Shown: positions 43,476 to 52,268 of the stretch, piece after piece | How the letters are laid out: each line of letters begins with the position of its first letter | Position numbering within the stretch: the stretch's first letter is position 1 | Source: Bordetella flabilis | GTDB taxonomy: Bacteria > Pseudomonadota > Gammaproteobacteria > Burkholderiales > Burkholderiaceae_B | Direction of reading: 5' to 3' | Assembly: GCF_001676725.1 (NCBI RefSeq) | Contig: NZ_CP016172.1 | Coordinates: forward strand, 992,001-1,056,000 | Length of the DNA: 64,000 bases | Notes under the pieces: model-generated | What the model was told of the DNA's origin: nothing | Databases searched by the model: none | Seen by the model: only the letters and a program-made list of their open reading frames with translations | Translations under genes and position numbers: made by a program

Positions 43476-43685
43476 GGCGGGACTCCTGTGTCGGCCACTG
43501 TGCAGTGGCGGCGGTTGAATGGATGACAAGAAACTGGCGTCGAGCGCGCTGCCGTCGTCTCGGTCCCCCAGGCGGGCCTTGGGGTGCACCTTCATGCCGA
43601 CGACCTCGATGCCTGCATCTTGCCGATCGCCCATCCCGCGGACAACCGCCATGCAAGGACATGTTTTTCTCTATCGCGGAGTAAA

Positions 43686-43973
43686 TCAGTGCGCCTCGTG
43701 CCAGCGCATCGCGCGGTCGAACATGTCCAGCCCGATGTTGCGGCCGCAGAGGACGACAGCGACTTTCCCGCCGCGCCACCGCTGCGCGTCGTGCGCCTGG
43801 CCCGCAAGCGCCACGCCCGCGGCGCCTTCCACCATCCAGTGCTCGGCTTCGGCGACGGCGCGCATGGCGCTGGCTATCGCCGCTTCCTGGACCGTTATGC
43901 GCTCGTCGATGCCACCTTGGCAGATCGGGAAGGTGATCGAGTCCTGCTCGACCGCGCGGGATGTTAGACAATC
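43686..43973 (-). pseudogene. Remnant of a PLP-dependent threonine/serine dehydratase (C-terminal part only)
   Basis: About 95 codons ending at 43686 match the C-terminal part of threonine dehydratase-like enzymes: SITFPICQGGIDERITVQE, then EHWMVEGAAGVALAG and GGKVAVVLCGRNIGLDMF. The N-terminal two thirds, including the PLP lysine motif SxKxR, are absent. Upstream of about 43973 the frame continues open into unrelated GC-rich sequence. No sensible start codon or ribosome site. I infer a 5' deletion that joined the fragment to the LysR promoter region. Confidence 0.75.
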
Positions 43974-44193
43974 CGGCCGACGTGGATGCGCCATTGCGCC
44001 CGGACAGGCCTCGGCCGGCGCGGAGCGCCGACGCGCCGTGCCGGCCCGGACGCGGCCGCCGCGCGAGGAGCGCTCCTGTCCTCGTGGACCGCCATAGACG
44101 GTCCACGCCTCGCTGTTTATCATGGGCCCGGCCATGGCGGCGGGCGCCATGCCGCCGGCCGCCGCTCGCGGTGCACGTCCGTCCTCATCACCC

Positions 44194-45084
44194 ATGGAAC
44201 TCCGGCACCTGCGCTACTTCCTGGCCATCTGCGAAGCGAAAAGCTTCTCTCGGGCCGCTGACCGGCTGCACGTCACCCAGCCCACCTTGTCGCACCAGAT
44301 ACAACAGCTCGAAGAAGAACTGGGCACCCGGCTTTTCGAGCGCCGCGGCCCGCGCACCGAACCGACCGCCGCCGGCGAGATCTTCCGCGTGCATGCCGCG
44401 CAGGCCTTGCAGGACGTCTCCGCCGGCGTCATGGCGGTCCATGAACTCGAAGGGCTTATACGCGGCAACCTCTCCGTCGCCGTGTTCCACTCCTTCGCCA
44501 GCACCCGCTTGCCGGCCGTCTTCGCCGAATATGCCGCCCGCTATCCCGGCGTGCGCATCGTCGCCCGGCAGCTCTCGCGCAGCGATATGGAGAAGGAATT
44601 GCTCAGCGGCCGCCTCGATTGCGCCATCGGCTACTGGGAACCGGCCGACGCGCAGATCGAGGCGCAGGCCTTGTTCGACGAGGCCCTGGTGCTGGTCGTC
44701 GGCGCGCGCCACCCCTGGGCCGGCATGCGCACCGTTTCCATGAAACGCCTGGCCGAACTGTCTCTCGTCCTGCTGACGCCGGAGTTCGGCGCGCGCGCCT
44801 GGCTGGACGACTACTTCGCGAGCATCCGCGCGACGCCGCACATCGTGCTGGAGATGAACGCCATCGCCCCCATCCTGGCCACGCTGCGCAACACGGCGCT
44901 GGCCACCGTGCTGCCGCAGGGCGCCGTGGGCCGCACGCGCCAGGTGCAGGTCGTCAGGCTGAAAGACCCGGTGCCCCAGCGCCGCGCCGCCATCCTGTGG
45001 CGCAGCCATGGCACCCGTTCCGCCGCGGCGGTGCGGCTGGCGGAAATGGTGGCCGCCGAATACGCCATGCGCGGCGTGGACTGA
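44194..45084 (+). CDS. LysR family regulator (CynR-like)
   Basis: 296 residues: MELRHLRYFLAICEAKSFSRAAD and LHVTQPTLSHQIQQLEEELG form the helix-turn-helix; the effector domain spans about 90-290. ATG at 44194 is the usual LysR start position, though no strong ribosome site is seen. It precedes, in the same direction, the binding-protein/acylase/lyase operon starting at 45436 and is the natural candidate to regulate it. The truncated dehydratase lies divergent just upstream. Confidence 0.92.
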   Translation: MELRHLRYFLAICEAKSFSRAADRLHVTQPTLSHQIQQLEEELGTRLFERRGPRTEPTAAGEIFRVHAAQALQDVSAGVMAVHELEGLIRGNLSVAVFHSFASTRLPAVFAEYAARYPGVRIVARQLSRSDMEKELLSGRLDCAIGYWEPADAQIEAQALFDEALVLVVGARHPWAGMRTVSMKRLAELSLVLLTPEFGARAWLDDYFASIRATPHIVLEMNAIAPILATLRNTALATVLPQGAVGRTRQVQVVRLKDPVPQRRAAILWRSHGTRSAAAVRLAEMVAAEYAMRGVD

Positions 45085-45435
45085 AGCTCGCCGCGCCCGG
45101 CGTGCGCACGGGCTTTTGCTTTTTCTTTCCCGTTTTTGCTTTCTTGCTTCCCCTTTGCAGCGTTTGTCTTTCCTGCGTTTGCCTTTCTTGCGCGCCCGGG
45201 GTTGCCGCGCGCGGCGCGCAAGGCCGCATCAGGCCTCGTTCTATCGATGTCGCTTGCGTGCGGGACAGGCACCGGGCATACGGACGAGACCCGGGGCTCC
45301 CCGCCGGCCGCTATAGCTGCCATCGATATTCCGCATCGAAATAAATCATTGGTTCTATGGACCATGCGCGCCGCAGAATGAGTGCGCCAAGAATGAGTCC
45401 GCAGGACCGCTGGCGTCATTTCAAGGGGAATTGAT
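45085..45435. other. 351-bp intergenic region with polypyrimidine tract
   Basis: After the LysR stop comes a 90-base run dominated by T and C (about 45112-45200), built from imperfect units such as TTTGCTTTCTTGC, TTTGTCTTTCCTGCG and TTTGCCTTTCTTGCG. It then returns to GC-rich sequence. No gene is seen. The second half, from 45320, is AT-richer and should hold the promoter of the operon at 45436. Confidence 0.5.
45350..45364. promoter_or_regulatory. Near-perfect dyad ahead of the binding-protein operon
   Basis: TGGTTCTATGGACCA has 6-bp arms with one mismatch around TAT, 72 bp before the ATG at 45436, inside the AT-richer part of the intergenic region. It could be a regulator site, though LysR sites are usually longer and T-N11-A shaped, so the assignment is weak. 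Confidence 0.35.
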
Positions 45436-46629
45436 ATGGCATTGCGCACGATCGCCCTCCCGGGCCCGACCGCACAGGCGCGTATCCGCGCCTGCTCCCG
45501 CACCACCCCGACCCGGATGCCGGGGCAAGGGTGGCCGGGCATCGCTGCCGGCTTCAGCGCCGGCTTCGTTGCACGCTTCAGTTCGCACATCGGTTCGTAC
45601 TCCAGTCCGCACATCGGTGCGCCGTCCACCGCGGCGCGGGCGCGCGGCATGGCCGTGGCCATGGTGACGGCCATGGTCGTGGCGATCGCCGCCCCCATGG
45701 CGGCCCGGGCCCAGGCGCCCGCCCAGGCGCAGGAATGGCCCTTACGTCCCATCAAAATGGTGATTCCGTTTCCGCCCGGCGGCGTGTCCGATGTCATGGG
45801 CCGCTTCTGGGCGCAGAAGCTGTCGACCGGCCTGGGTACGCCGGTAGTTGTCGAAAACCGTCCCGGCGCCGGCACCACCATCGCCGCCGGCGTGGTCGCC
45901 AAGTCGCCGCCGGACGGCTATACCCTGTACTTCGCCGACGTGACGACGCACGCGATCAATGCGACGCTGTACCGCTCGCTGCCGTACAAAAGCGACGAGG
46001 ACTTCACCGATATCGCGCTGGTGTCGGCCGCACCACTGGTCCTCGTGGTCCCGCCGCAGGTCCCCGCGCAGGATCTGCAGCAATTCATCGCGCTGGCCAA
46101 ATCCCGCCCCGGCTACCTGAACTACGCCTCCTCCGGCAACGGCACCATCCTGCACCTGGCTGCCGAAACGCTGAAGCAGAAGGCGGGCGTCGAGATGGTG
46201 CATGTTCCCTATAAAGGCAGCTCGGAGGCCGTGATGGCCACGCTGAGCGGCCAGAGCTCGGCGACGTTCGCGGCCTTGCCGCCGGCGCTGCCGCAGATCG
46301 CGTCGGGCAAGCTGCGCGCGCTGGGCGTGACCTCGACCGGCCCGAACGCCGCGCTGCCCGGCGTGCCGCCCATCGCGGGCACGCTGCCGGGCTTCGACGT
46401 GGTGCTGTATTCGGGCATCCTCGGGCCGGCAGGCATGCCGCCCGAAGTGGTCAAGCGCATCAACGCAGAGGTCAGCAAGGTGCTGAAGGAACCGGAGACG
46501 CGGAAGTTCTACGCCAGTGTCGGCGCCGACCCCGTGGATCTCAGTCCGGCCGCCTTCACGGCCAGGATGCGCGAGCTTATCGCGGCGATGAGTACGGCGG
46601 TGCGCCAGTCCGGCGCTGTCATCAACTGA
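45436..46629 (+). CDS. Bug/TctC-type periplasmic solute-binding protein with long N-terminal extension
   Basis: 397 residues, about 70 more than its relatives. AAGGGG before the ATG at 45436 supports the long form. The hydrophobic signal core MAVAMVTAMVVAIAAPMAARA lies only at about 72-92, preceded by a Ser/Arg/His-rich stretch. ATG at 45649 would give a normal length. Motifs: VIPFPPGGVSDVM, VENRPGAGTTIAAG, PPDGYTLYFA, HVPYKGSSE and GVPPIAGT. It heads an operon with an M14 acylase-like protein, an Ldh-family dehydrogenase and a two-part UxaA/SuyAB-type lyase. Confidence 0.88.
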   Translation: MALRTIALPGPTAQARIRACSRTTPTRMPGQGWPGIAAGFSAGFVARFSSHIGSYSSPHIGAPSTAARARGMAVAMVTAMVVAIAAPMAARAQAPAQAQEWPLRPIKMVIPFPPGGVSDVMGRFWAQKLSTGLGTPVVVENRPGAGTTIAAGVVAKSPPDGYTLYFADVTTHAINATLYRSLPYKSDEDFTDIALVSAAPLVLVVPPQVPAQDLQQFIALAKSRPGYLNYASSGNGTILHLAAETLKQKAGVEMVHVPYKGSSEAVMATLSGQSSATFAALPPALPQIASGKLRALGVTSTGPNAALPGVPPIAGTLPGFDVVLYSGILGPAGMPPEVVKRINAEVSKVLKEPETRKFYASVGADPVDLSPAAFTARMRELIAAMSTAVRQSGAVIN

Positions 46630-46650
46630 TAACCAGGAGACAGACCCATC

Positions 46651-47670
46651 ATGCCTAGCAACGATCCCTTGCGTATCGCGGGGCTGGACGTCAAGCCCGG
46701 CGAGCGTGGTTTCGCCATGCTGCCGGTCACGCGCACCCTGCGCGGCGACCTCGCGGTGCCGGTGCATGTCATCAACGGCACCCGGCCCGGCAAGGTGTTC
46801 GCGATACTGTGCAACGTGCACGGCGACGAAGCCATGCCGCTGCTTGCCGCCCTGCAGTTGTTCCGCGAGACGGATCCCGCCGTCATGCGCGGCGCGCTGG
46901 TCATCCTGCCCGTGTGCAACCCGCTGGCGTTTTCGGATTTCCGCCGCGAAAGCGCCGAACAGCGCGAGAACACCGACCTGCATCGCTGCTTTCCCGGCAA
47001 TGCACGCGGCTCGGTGACGGAAATGATCGCGCGGACGCTGACGGACCAGGTGCTCGACCACGTCGACGCGTTGTGCGACATGCACTCCGGCGGGCAGGGC
47101 GGCCGCATCCACCAGCGTGCCGACCTGAACGAGGACGCCACGGGCGAGGTGCGCGACGCCAGCCTGAGCCTGTGCCGCGCTTTCGGGACGGGCGCGGTGC
47201 ACGTGAATTTCCTGCCCCCGTCGACCGCGGTCGGGTATTTGAACAGTACCGGCCGCCCGGCCGCCGGCGTCGAGGTGGGCGGCACGTACATGGGCGGGCC
47301 CATGACGGATGTCTTCCAGGCGCGCGTGGTGCGCGGGCTGCGCAACCAGATGAAGGCGTTGGGAATCCTGGAGGGCGAGCCGGAGCTGGACGGGCCGCAG
47401 TTCCTGTTCACCCGCAAGGAGCGCAAGGAAGCAAACCCCACGCGCGGCGGCTATGTCGTGTCGCTGGCGAACCGCGTGGAAGACCTGGGTCGCCGCGTGA
47501 CCAAGGGCGAACGGCTGGGGGTGGTGGTGGACCCCTACACCCTGCAGGAGACGGAGTCGCTGAACGCCCCGTGCGACGGCATCCTGTTCTTCAGCCGCAT
47601 GTCCGGCCCCGCGGAAGCGGGCGCCAAGGGCTATGCCATCGCCGACGCGGCCGGGCTGCGCGAAATCTGA
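46651..47670 (+). CDS. Succinylglutamate desuccinylase/aspartoacylase family protein
   Basis: 339 residues of the M14-type deacylase group. Zinc ligands are visible: NVHGDEA (His and Glu, about 55-61) and CDMHSGG (His, about 146). The C-terminal barrel (GGYVVSLANRVEDLGRRVTKGERLGVVVDP, about 265-320) is typical. It is 21 bp after the binding protein and coupled to the next gene (TGATG). It probably removes an acyl or amide group from the imported compound, so that the dehydrogenase and lyase can act; the substrate is unknown. Confidence 0.87.
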   Translation: MPSNDPLRIAGLDVKPGERGFAMLPVTRTLRGDLAVPVHVINGTRPGKVFAILCNVHGDEAMPLLAALQLFRETDPAVMRGALVILPVCNPLAFSDFRRESAEQRENTDLHRCFPGNARGSVTEMIARTLTDQVLDHVDALCDMHSGGQGGRIHQRADLNEDATGEVRDASLSLCRAFGTGAVHVNFLPPSTAVGYLNSTGRPAAGVEVGGTYMGGPMTDVFQARVVRGLRNQMKALGILEGEPELDGPQFLFTRKERKEANPTRGGYVVSLANRVEDLGRRVTKGERLGVVVDPYTLQETESLNAPCDGILFFSRMSGPAEAGAKGYAIADAAGLREI

Positions 47671-48725
47671 TGGAAGACGATCGCCACTATGCCGCCGCGG
47701 ACCTGCACGCCTTCTGCGTCGCCGCGCTGCATGCGCAGGATGTCCCGCCTGCGCATGCCGAACTGGTCGCCGATTGTCTGGTGGCGGCCAACCTGCACGG
47801 CGTCGACACGCATGGCATGGCGCGGCTGCCGACCTATCTGCGCCGCCTGGCGCAAGGCGCCATCAATGCGCGCGGCGTGCCGCGCGTGGTGCGCGAGTTC
47901 GCCGGCACGGCGGTGGTCGATGGCGATAACGCGCTGGGACCGGTGGCCGGGCATGCCGGCATGAAGCAGGCGATGGAACGCGCCCGCCAGCACGGCGTCG
48001 GCTATGTCGCCGTGCGCGCGAGCAATCATTTCTCCTACGCGGCCTGGTATTGCGAGCACGCCGCGGCGCATGGGCTGATGGCGATGTGTTCGTCCGGCGG
48101 CGAGCCGACGGTGGCGCCGTGGGGCGGCAAGCACGCCTTTTTCACCAACAGCCCGCTGGCCTTCGCCGCGCCGACCAGCACGGAGCCGCTGGTGGTCGAC
48201 CTCGCCACCAGCGTCAGCTCGCGCGGCAACATCCTGCTGGCGAACCTGCTGGGCCAGCCGATTCCCGCCGACTGGGCGCTGGACGCGGAAGGCAAACCCA
48301 CGGTGGACGCGGCCGCGGCGCTGAAAGGCTCGGTGCTGCCCATGGGCGGGGCCAAGGGCTACGCCCTGATCGTGGCCCTGGAAGTATTGAACAGCGTCCT
48401 GGCGGGCGGGGCGATGGCGCCGCTGGTGGGTTCGCAGGCCGCACAGGACGGCTTGCCGGCGTGCGTGCCGCATTTCTTCATCGCCATCGATCCGCGCGCC
48501 CTGATGGACAGCGCCGACTACCTGGCGCGCATCGACACGCTGCTCAAGCAGACGCGCACCGCCCCGGCGGCCGACCCGGCCCGGCCCATCCGCCTGCCCG
48601 GCGAACGGCGCCGCCAGGTCGCCCGCCAGCGCGCCGCCTGGGGCATCCCCATGCCCGCCAAAGTCATCGAAGAACTGCTTGCCGCGGCCGACCGCTATGC
48701 GCCGGCCGCAAGAGGATTGCTATGA
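47670..48725 (+). CDS. Ldh family malate/L-lactate/L-sulfolactate dehydrogenase-like
   Basis: 351 residues of the Ldh/ComC NAD(P)-dependent dehydrogenase fold. Marks: NLHGVDTHGMARLPTYLRRL (with the active-site His), VGYVAVRASNHFSYAAWYCE, FTNSPLAFAAPT, LPMGGAKGYALIVALEVLNS. This family includes ureidoglycolate, malate and (L)-sulfolactate dehydrogenases. Start and stop overlap with both neighbours (TGATG and ATGA), so stoichiometric expression with the lyase is likely. Substrate inferred as a 2-hydroxy acid. Confidence 0.9.
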   Translation: MEDDRHYAAADLHAFCVAALHAQDVPPAHAELVADCLVAANLHGVDTHGMARLPTYLRRLAQGAINARGVPRVVREFAGTAVVDGDNALGPVAGHAGMKQAMERARQHGVGYVAVRASNHFSYAAWYCEHAAAHGLMAMCSSGGEPTVAPWGGKHAFFTNSPLAFAAPTSTEPLVVDLATSVSSRGNILLANLLGQPIPADWALDAEGKPTVDAAAALKGSVLPMGGAKGYALIVALEVLNSVLAGGAMAPLVGSQAAQDGLPACVPHFFIAIDPRALMDSADYLARIDTLLKQTRTAPAADPARPIRLPGERRRQVARQRAAWGIPMPAKVIEELLAAADRYAPAARGLL

Positions 48726-49876
48726 ATACGCTCATGGCCTATACGCGTCCGGACGGACGCCGCGGCATCCGCAACCTGCTGGCCGTGGTGGCCGCGACCG
48801 ACGCCGCAAATCCCGTTGCGCGCCGCCTCGCCGCCGCGCTGCCCGATTGCGTCGCCATCACGCCCCTGTATGGCCGGGGCCAGCTGGGCGACGACCTGGC
48901 CCTGTCGGTACGCACCATGATCGGCCTGGGCAGCCACCCCAATGTGTATGCCACCCTGGTGGTCAGCCTGGAGCGCGTGGCCGGCACGCGCGTGTATGAA
49001 GGTATCCGCGCCGCCGGCACGCCCTGCGAGGTCATGGGCATCCAGGAAGAGGGCGGCACGCCGGCGCTGTTTCGCCACGGCCTGGCGCTGCTGGAGCAGT
49101 GGCGCGCGCAGGCCCAGGACCTGCGGCGCACGCCGGCGCGCCTGGCCGAGTTCGTCATCGGCCTTGAATGCGGCGGCTCGGACACCACGTCGGGACTGGT
49201 CGCCAATCCCGCCATCGGGCTGGTCACGGACCGCATCGTCGATGCGGGCGGCACGGCGATTTTCTCCGAGCCGGTGGAATGCCTGGGCGGCGAGGCGGCC
49301 CTGGCCGCACGGGCCGCGAGCACGGCGGTGCGCGACCGCATCGATGCGACGATCCGCAAGTACGAGGAGATCGCGCGCCGCGCCGGGGTCGACCTCAACA
49401 AAACCAATCCCGCGCCGGACAATATCCGCGGCGGACTGACCACCATCGAGGAAAAATCGCTGGGGTCGATCTGCAAGACCGGCAGCCGCCGTATCGAAGG
49501 CGTGCTGAGCTATGGCGAAGCGGCACCCGGGCCGGGCCTGTACCTGATGGACGCGCCCGCGCCGGCCACCGAGAACATTACCGCGCTGGCCGCCGGCGGC
49601 TGCCACCTGATCCTGTTCGCCACCGGAGTGGGCAATTCCATCGGCAATCCGGTATCGCCCACCGTGAAGCTATGCGGCAACGACCGCACCTGCCGCACGT
49701 TCGCCGACCATATCGATGTCGACCTGAGCGCCGTGCTGCTGCACGGACATTCCCTGGAGCAGGCCGGTAAGCAGGTCGAGGAAGCCATGGCGGAAATCAT
49801 CAATGGCCGACCCACCTGCTGCGAGATCCTGGGCGAAACCGAAACCGCCATCAGCCGCATAGGGGAGTCCGTATGA
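48722..49876 (+). CDS. UxaA/SuyB-type lyase, large subunit
   Basis: 384 residues of the altronate/galactarate dehydratase C-terminal family. AYTRPDGRRGIRNLLAVVAATD opens the domain. Cys-containing motifs GLECGGSDTTSGL, CLGGE and VKLCGNDRTCRTFADHIDVD probably bind the metal or Fe-S site. In this split form it needs the small SAF-domain subunit encoded next, as in (R)-sulfolactate sulfo-lyase SuyAB. Altronate-type dehydratases normally carry both domains in one chain. The dehydrogenase upstream resembles ComC, so a sulfolactate-like substrate is a serious option. Confidence 0.85.
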   Translation: MNTLMAYTRPDGRRGIRNLLAVVAATDAANPVARRLAAALPDCVAITPLYGRGQLGDDLALSVRTMIGLGSHPNVYATLVVSLERVAGTRVYEGIRAAGTPCEVMGIQEEGGTPALFRHGLALLEQWRAQAQDLRRTPARLAEFVIGLECGGSDTTSGLVANPAIGLVTDRIVDAGGTAIFSEPVECLGGEAALAARAASTAVRDRIDATIRKYEEIARRAGVDLNKTNPAPDNIRGGLTTIEEKSLGSICKTGSRRIEGVLSYGEAAPGPGLYLMDAPAPATENITALAAGGCHLILFATGVGNSIGNPVSPTVKLCGNDRTCRTFADHIDVDLSAVLLHGHSLEQAGKQVEEAMAEIINGRPTCCEILGETETAISRIGESV

Positions 49877-50172
49877 ACCCGGCGGAAAAGATATGGGTCA
49901 TCCATCGTGACGACAATGTGGGCACCGTCGTGGGCGCCGACGCGCGCGCCGGCGTCGACGTGCCGGTGGCCGGCGTGGTCCAGGGCTCGCTGGCCGTGAT
50001 CGAGCAGGTGCCCTACGGGCACAAGGTGGCGCTGCGCGCGCTCGCCGCCGGCGAGCCCGTGGTCAAGTACGGCGTCGTGGTGGGCAGCATGAGCCGCGCC
50101 GTGCCGGCAGGGGGACACGTCCATGTGCACAACGCCGAGTCGCTGCGCGGCCGGGGCGACCTGGGCGGCTGA
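49873..50172 (+). CDS. UxaA/SuyA-type lyase, small SAF-domain subunit
   Basis: 99 residues, a single SAF domain: DDNVGTVVGADARAG, IEQVPYGHKVALRALAAGEPVVKYG and GGHVHVHNAESL with the conserved His pair. It overlaps the large subunit gene by ATGA. Size and order match SuyA or the N-terminal domain of altronate dehydratase. It ends the operon that began at 45436; the 148 bp that follow hold only GC-rich sequence. Confidence 0.88.
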   Translation: MNPAEKIWVIHRDDNVGTVVGADARAGVDVPVAGVVQGSLAVIEQVPYGHKVALRALAAGEPVVKYGVVVGSMSRAVPAGGHVHVHNAESLRGRGDLGG

Positions 50173-50320
50173 GTGCGGACGGGCCGGCGCAACGGCGCGG
50201 AGCCGGTGCGTCGGGCGGGTCGGATAGAAGTCCGCCGCCAGATGTCAGCCGCCGGCCAGGCGGCGCGGCGCGGCGCGGATTCCGGCTGGCGAATGGGCGA
50301 CTGGCCGCGACGGCCGGCGG

Positions 50321-51724
50321 CTAGCTGGCGGCGCGCGACGTGGCCGGTACCGGTCCCGCCCCCAGGTCCCAGTACAGCCCGGTCATCAGCTTCAGGCCTT
50401 CCTCCAGCAGCTCCGGCGGCAGGTGCTCGTTGGGCGCATGCTGGGAGCAGGACGGGTAGGAGTGCGGCACCCAGATCGTGCGCAGGCCCAGCACCTCCGT
50501 GAAGATGTCGTTGGGCAGGGAACCGCCCAGGTTCGGCAGGATGGCCGGCTTCTTGCCGCTGGTCTTCTCCAGCGACGCCACCGTCCAGTGCACCCAGGGA
50601 TCGTCGGGATCCAGGCGGGTGGCCTTGAACATGTTCTCGCGCGTCAGGCTCAACTGGACCATGGGGAAGCCGTGCCGGTCCAGGTGCCGCCGCAGCGCCG
50701 GCAGCAGCCCGTCCGGATCGACGCCCACGACGAAGCGCAACTGGCAGTGCGCCCTGGCGCGCGGCGGAATGGCGTTGACCGGCGTTTCGGGGTTGCCTGT
50801 CTTGAAGGCCAGGACTTCGAAGGAGCACCAGCCGTATACCTGCTCCGCCGGCGTCAGGCCCGGCTCGCCCCAGCCAGGGTCTATGGTGGGCCCGTCCGCG
50901 CCGCCGTCGACTTCGCAATCGGCCAGGACGCGGCGCACGGACGCCGGCAGTTCGGCGGGCACCCATTCGGGGATGCGGATCTGCCCGGTGGGCGACACGA
51001 TACAGGCGATGGCATGGGCCAGCTGGATGCCGGGGTTGGACAGCAGGCCGCCCCAGTTACCCGAATGATGGCCCCCCTCGCGGGCCTCGATGGTCATGTC
51101 GAAGTTCAGCCCGCCGCGCGCGCCCAGGAAGACCGTCGGGCGTTCGGCGCGCAGCCGCGGCCCGTCCGAGGCGATCAGCAGGTCGGCGGCGAAGCGCTCG
51201 CGGTTGGCCTCGCAGACTTCGCGCAAACCCGGCGAGCCGGTTTCCTCGCCCATCTCCACCAGGTACTTGGCATTGAAGCCCAGCTTGCCGCGGGTTTCCA
51301 GCACCATGCGCAGCGCTTCCATGTTGACGGTGTGCTGCCCCTTGTTATCGGCGATGCCGCGGCCGTACCAGCGTCCTTGCGACGCCGTCAGGGCCCAGGG
51401 CGACAGGCCTTCGTGCCACTCCGCATCCAGTCCCCGGATGACGTCGCCATGTCCATAGCCGAGCACCGTGGGCAGGGCCGCGTCCTCGATGCGCTCGGCG
51501 TAGAGAAACGGCGCTTTGGCCTTGGGATGGGCAAGCGTCCGGCAGGCGAAGCCCATGGACTCGAAGGCGGGTTGCAGTTCCTCGTGCAGGTAGGCCGCCA
51601 GGTCGCCGGCCCGGGCCGGATTCTGGCTTTCGGTGGGCATGGCGACACGGCGGGCGAGCCGTTCGCGGAAGGCTCCGGAGGCGAAACACTGCTCGGCATG
51701 GGCAATCGCTTGGGCGCGGGTCAT
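50321..51724 (-). CDS. M20 family metallopeptidase
   Basis: 467 residues, the length of M20 dipeptidase/carboxypeptidase-like enzymes. Metal site: YGHGDVI (His and Asp), GRGIADNKGQ (bridging Asp), EMGEETGSPGL (catalytic Glu pair), ASDGP and a C-terminal SQHAPNEHLP (His). A lid/dimerisation domain occupies about 195-310. No signal peptide. It converges on the lyase operon and probably hydrolyses dipeptides or N-acyl amino acids in the cytoplasm. Confidence 0.92.
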   Translation of the reverse strand: MTRAQAIAHAEQCFASGAFRERLARRVAMPTESQNPARAGDLAAYLHEELQPAFESMGFACRTLAHPKAKAPFLYAERIEDAALPTVLGYGHGDVIRGLDAEWHEGLSPWALTASQGRWYGRGIADNKGQHTVNMEALRMVLETRGKLGFNAKYLVEMGEETGSPGLREVCEANRERFAADLLIASDGPRLRAERPTVFLGARGGLNFDMTIEAREGGHHSGNWGGLLSNPGIQLAHAIACIVSPTGQIRIPEWVPAELPASVRRVLADCEVDGGADGPTIDPGWGEPGLTPAEQVYGWCSFEVLAFKTGNPETPVNAIPPRARAHCQLRFVVGVDPDGLLPALRRHLDRHGFPMVQLSLTRENMFKATRLDPDDPWVHWTVASLEKTSGKKPAILPNLGGSLPNDIFTEVLGLRTIWVPHSYPSCSQHAPNEHLPPELLEEGLKLMTGLYWDLGAGPVPATSRAAS

Positions 51725-51860
51725 CTGGAAGTCCTGGGCTGGCCAAGCTGTGTGTATACCAGAGTGTCGCGCCCCGCGCGATTGGGGACGTCACGTGTCC
51801 GGGAGTGGCCCGGAGGTCGCCGGGCGATGGCTGTGGATCGGCTATCGCCCGGCGTGGACG

Positions 51861-52172
51861 TTACTCGCTCGCCTGTTCAGGGTCATTCATGGACTGGAGG
51901 GCGGGCAGCGAACTGACATCCTGAGGATCGTCATGGAATCCCAATTCGACGATTTCGCGGGGGAGGGGCAGGGGCGAGTCCAACTGGATGCTCAGCGAGC
52001 GCTCGCACTTGTGCTTCTCTTTCGTCTCGTTCGGGTGCTTGTTCGCGCAGACGTCCGAAATGAGGGCAAGCGCGTCCGCGACGTCGTTTGCCGGCGCGGA
52101 ATGGGGCTTTTCTGGAACACCCTGCTGACGCCCGATGATCTGTACGCCTGAAGTGCCGGTGATCGTGGTCAT
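51861..52172 (-). CDS. Orphan 103-residue protein, lower GC than its surroundings
   Basis: A hydrophilic protein without signal peptide or membrane segment. It starts MTTITGTSGVQIIGRQQG, has a Lys/Glu/His-rich centre (ANKHPNETKEKHKCE) and an acidic C-terminus. AGGAG about 9 bases before the ATG supports the start. GC content, estimated by eye, is near 58 per cent against about 67 around it, which suggests acquired DNA. The ribosome site lies in a hairpin (52175-52203) and an 11-bp inverted repeat lies further upstream. I recognise no family and propose no function. Confidence 0.6.
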   Translation of the reverse strand: MTTITGTSGVQIIGRQQGVPEKPHSAPANDVADALALISDVCANKHPNETKEKHKCERSLSIQLDSPLPLPREIVELGFHDDPQDVSSLPALQSMNDPEQASE

Positions 52173-52174
52173 TT

Positions 52175-52203
52175 GAGTCGACTCCTGCTCGTTGAGGAGC
52201 AGG
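52175..52203 (-). promoter_or_regulatory. Hairpin covering the ribosome site of the orphan gene
   Basis: On the minus strand CCTGCTC (52203-52197 as mapped) pairs with GAGCAGG around a 6-base loop, and the last three bases of the stem are the first part of the AGGAG ribosome site. The following 10 bases, 52184-52175, are the perfect palindrome GAGTCGACTC. Folding would hide the ribosome site, so translation may be controlled by temperature, a protein or an RNA. Confidence 0.45.
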
Positions 52204-52268
52204 CTAAGTCTCCCGACGAGAGAGGCGGTTCCGCGCTCGGAAGGGTCCGATCCTCCAGCCGCGGTCCT

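Noticed and set aside
43520..43652. Open minus-strand stretch between the dehydratase remnant and the royal-jelly-family gene
   Set aside because: It reads in frame into the signal peptide of the next gene, matches no family I know and has no ribosome site. The ATG at 43475 with AGGAG is the real start.
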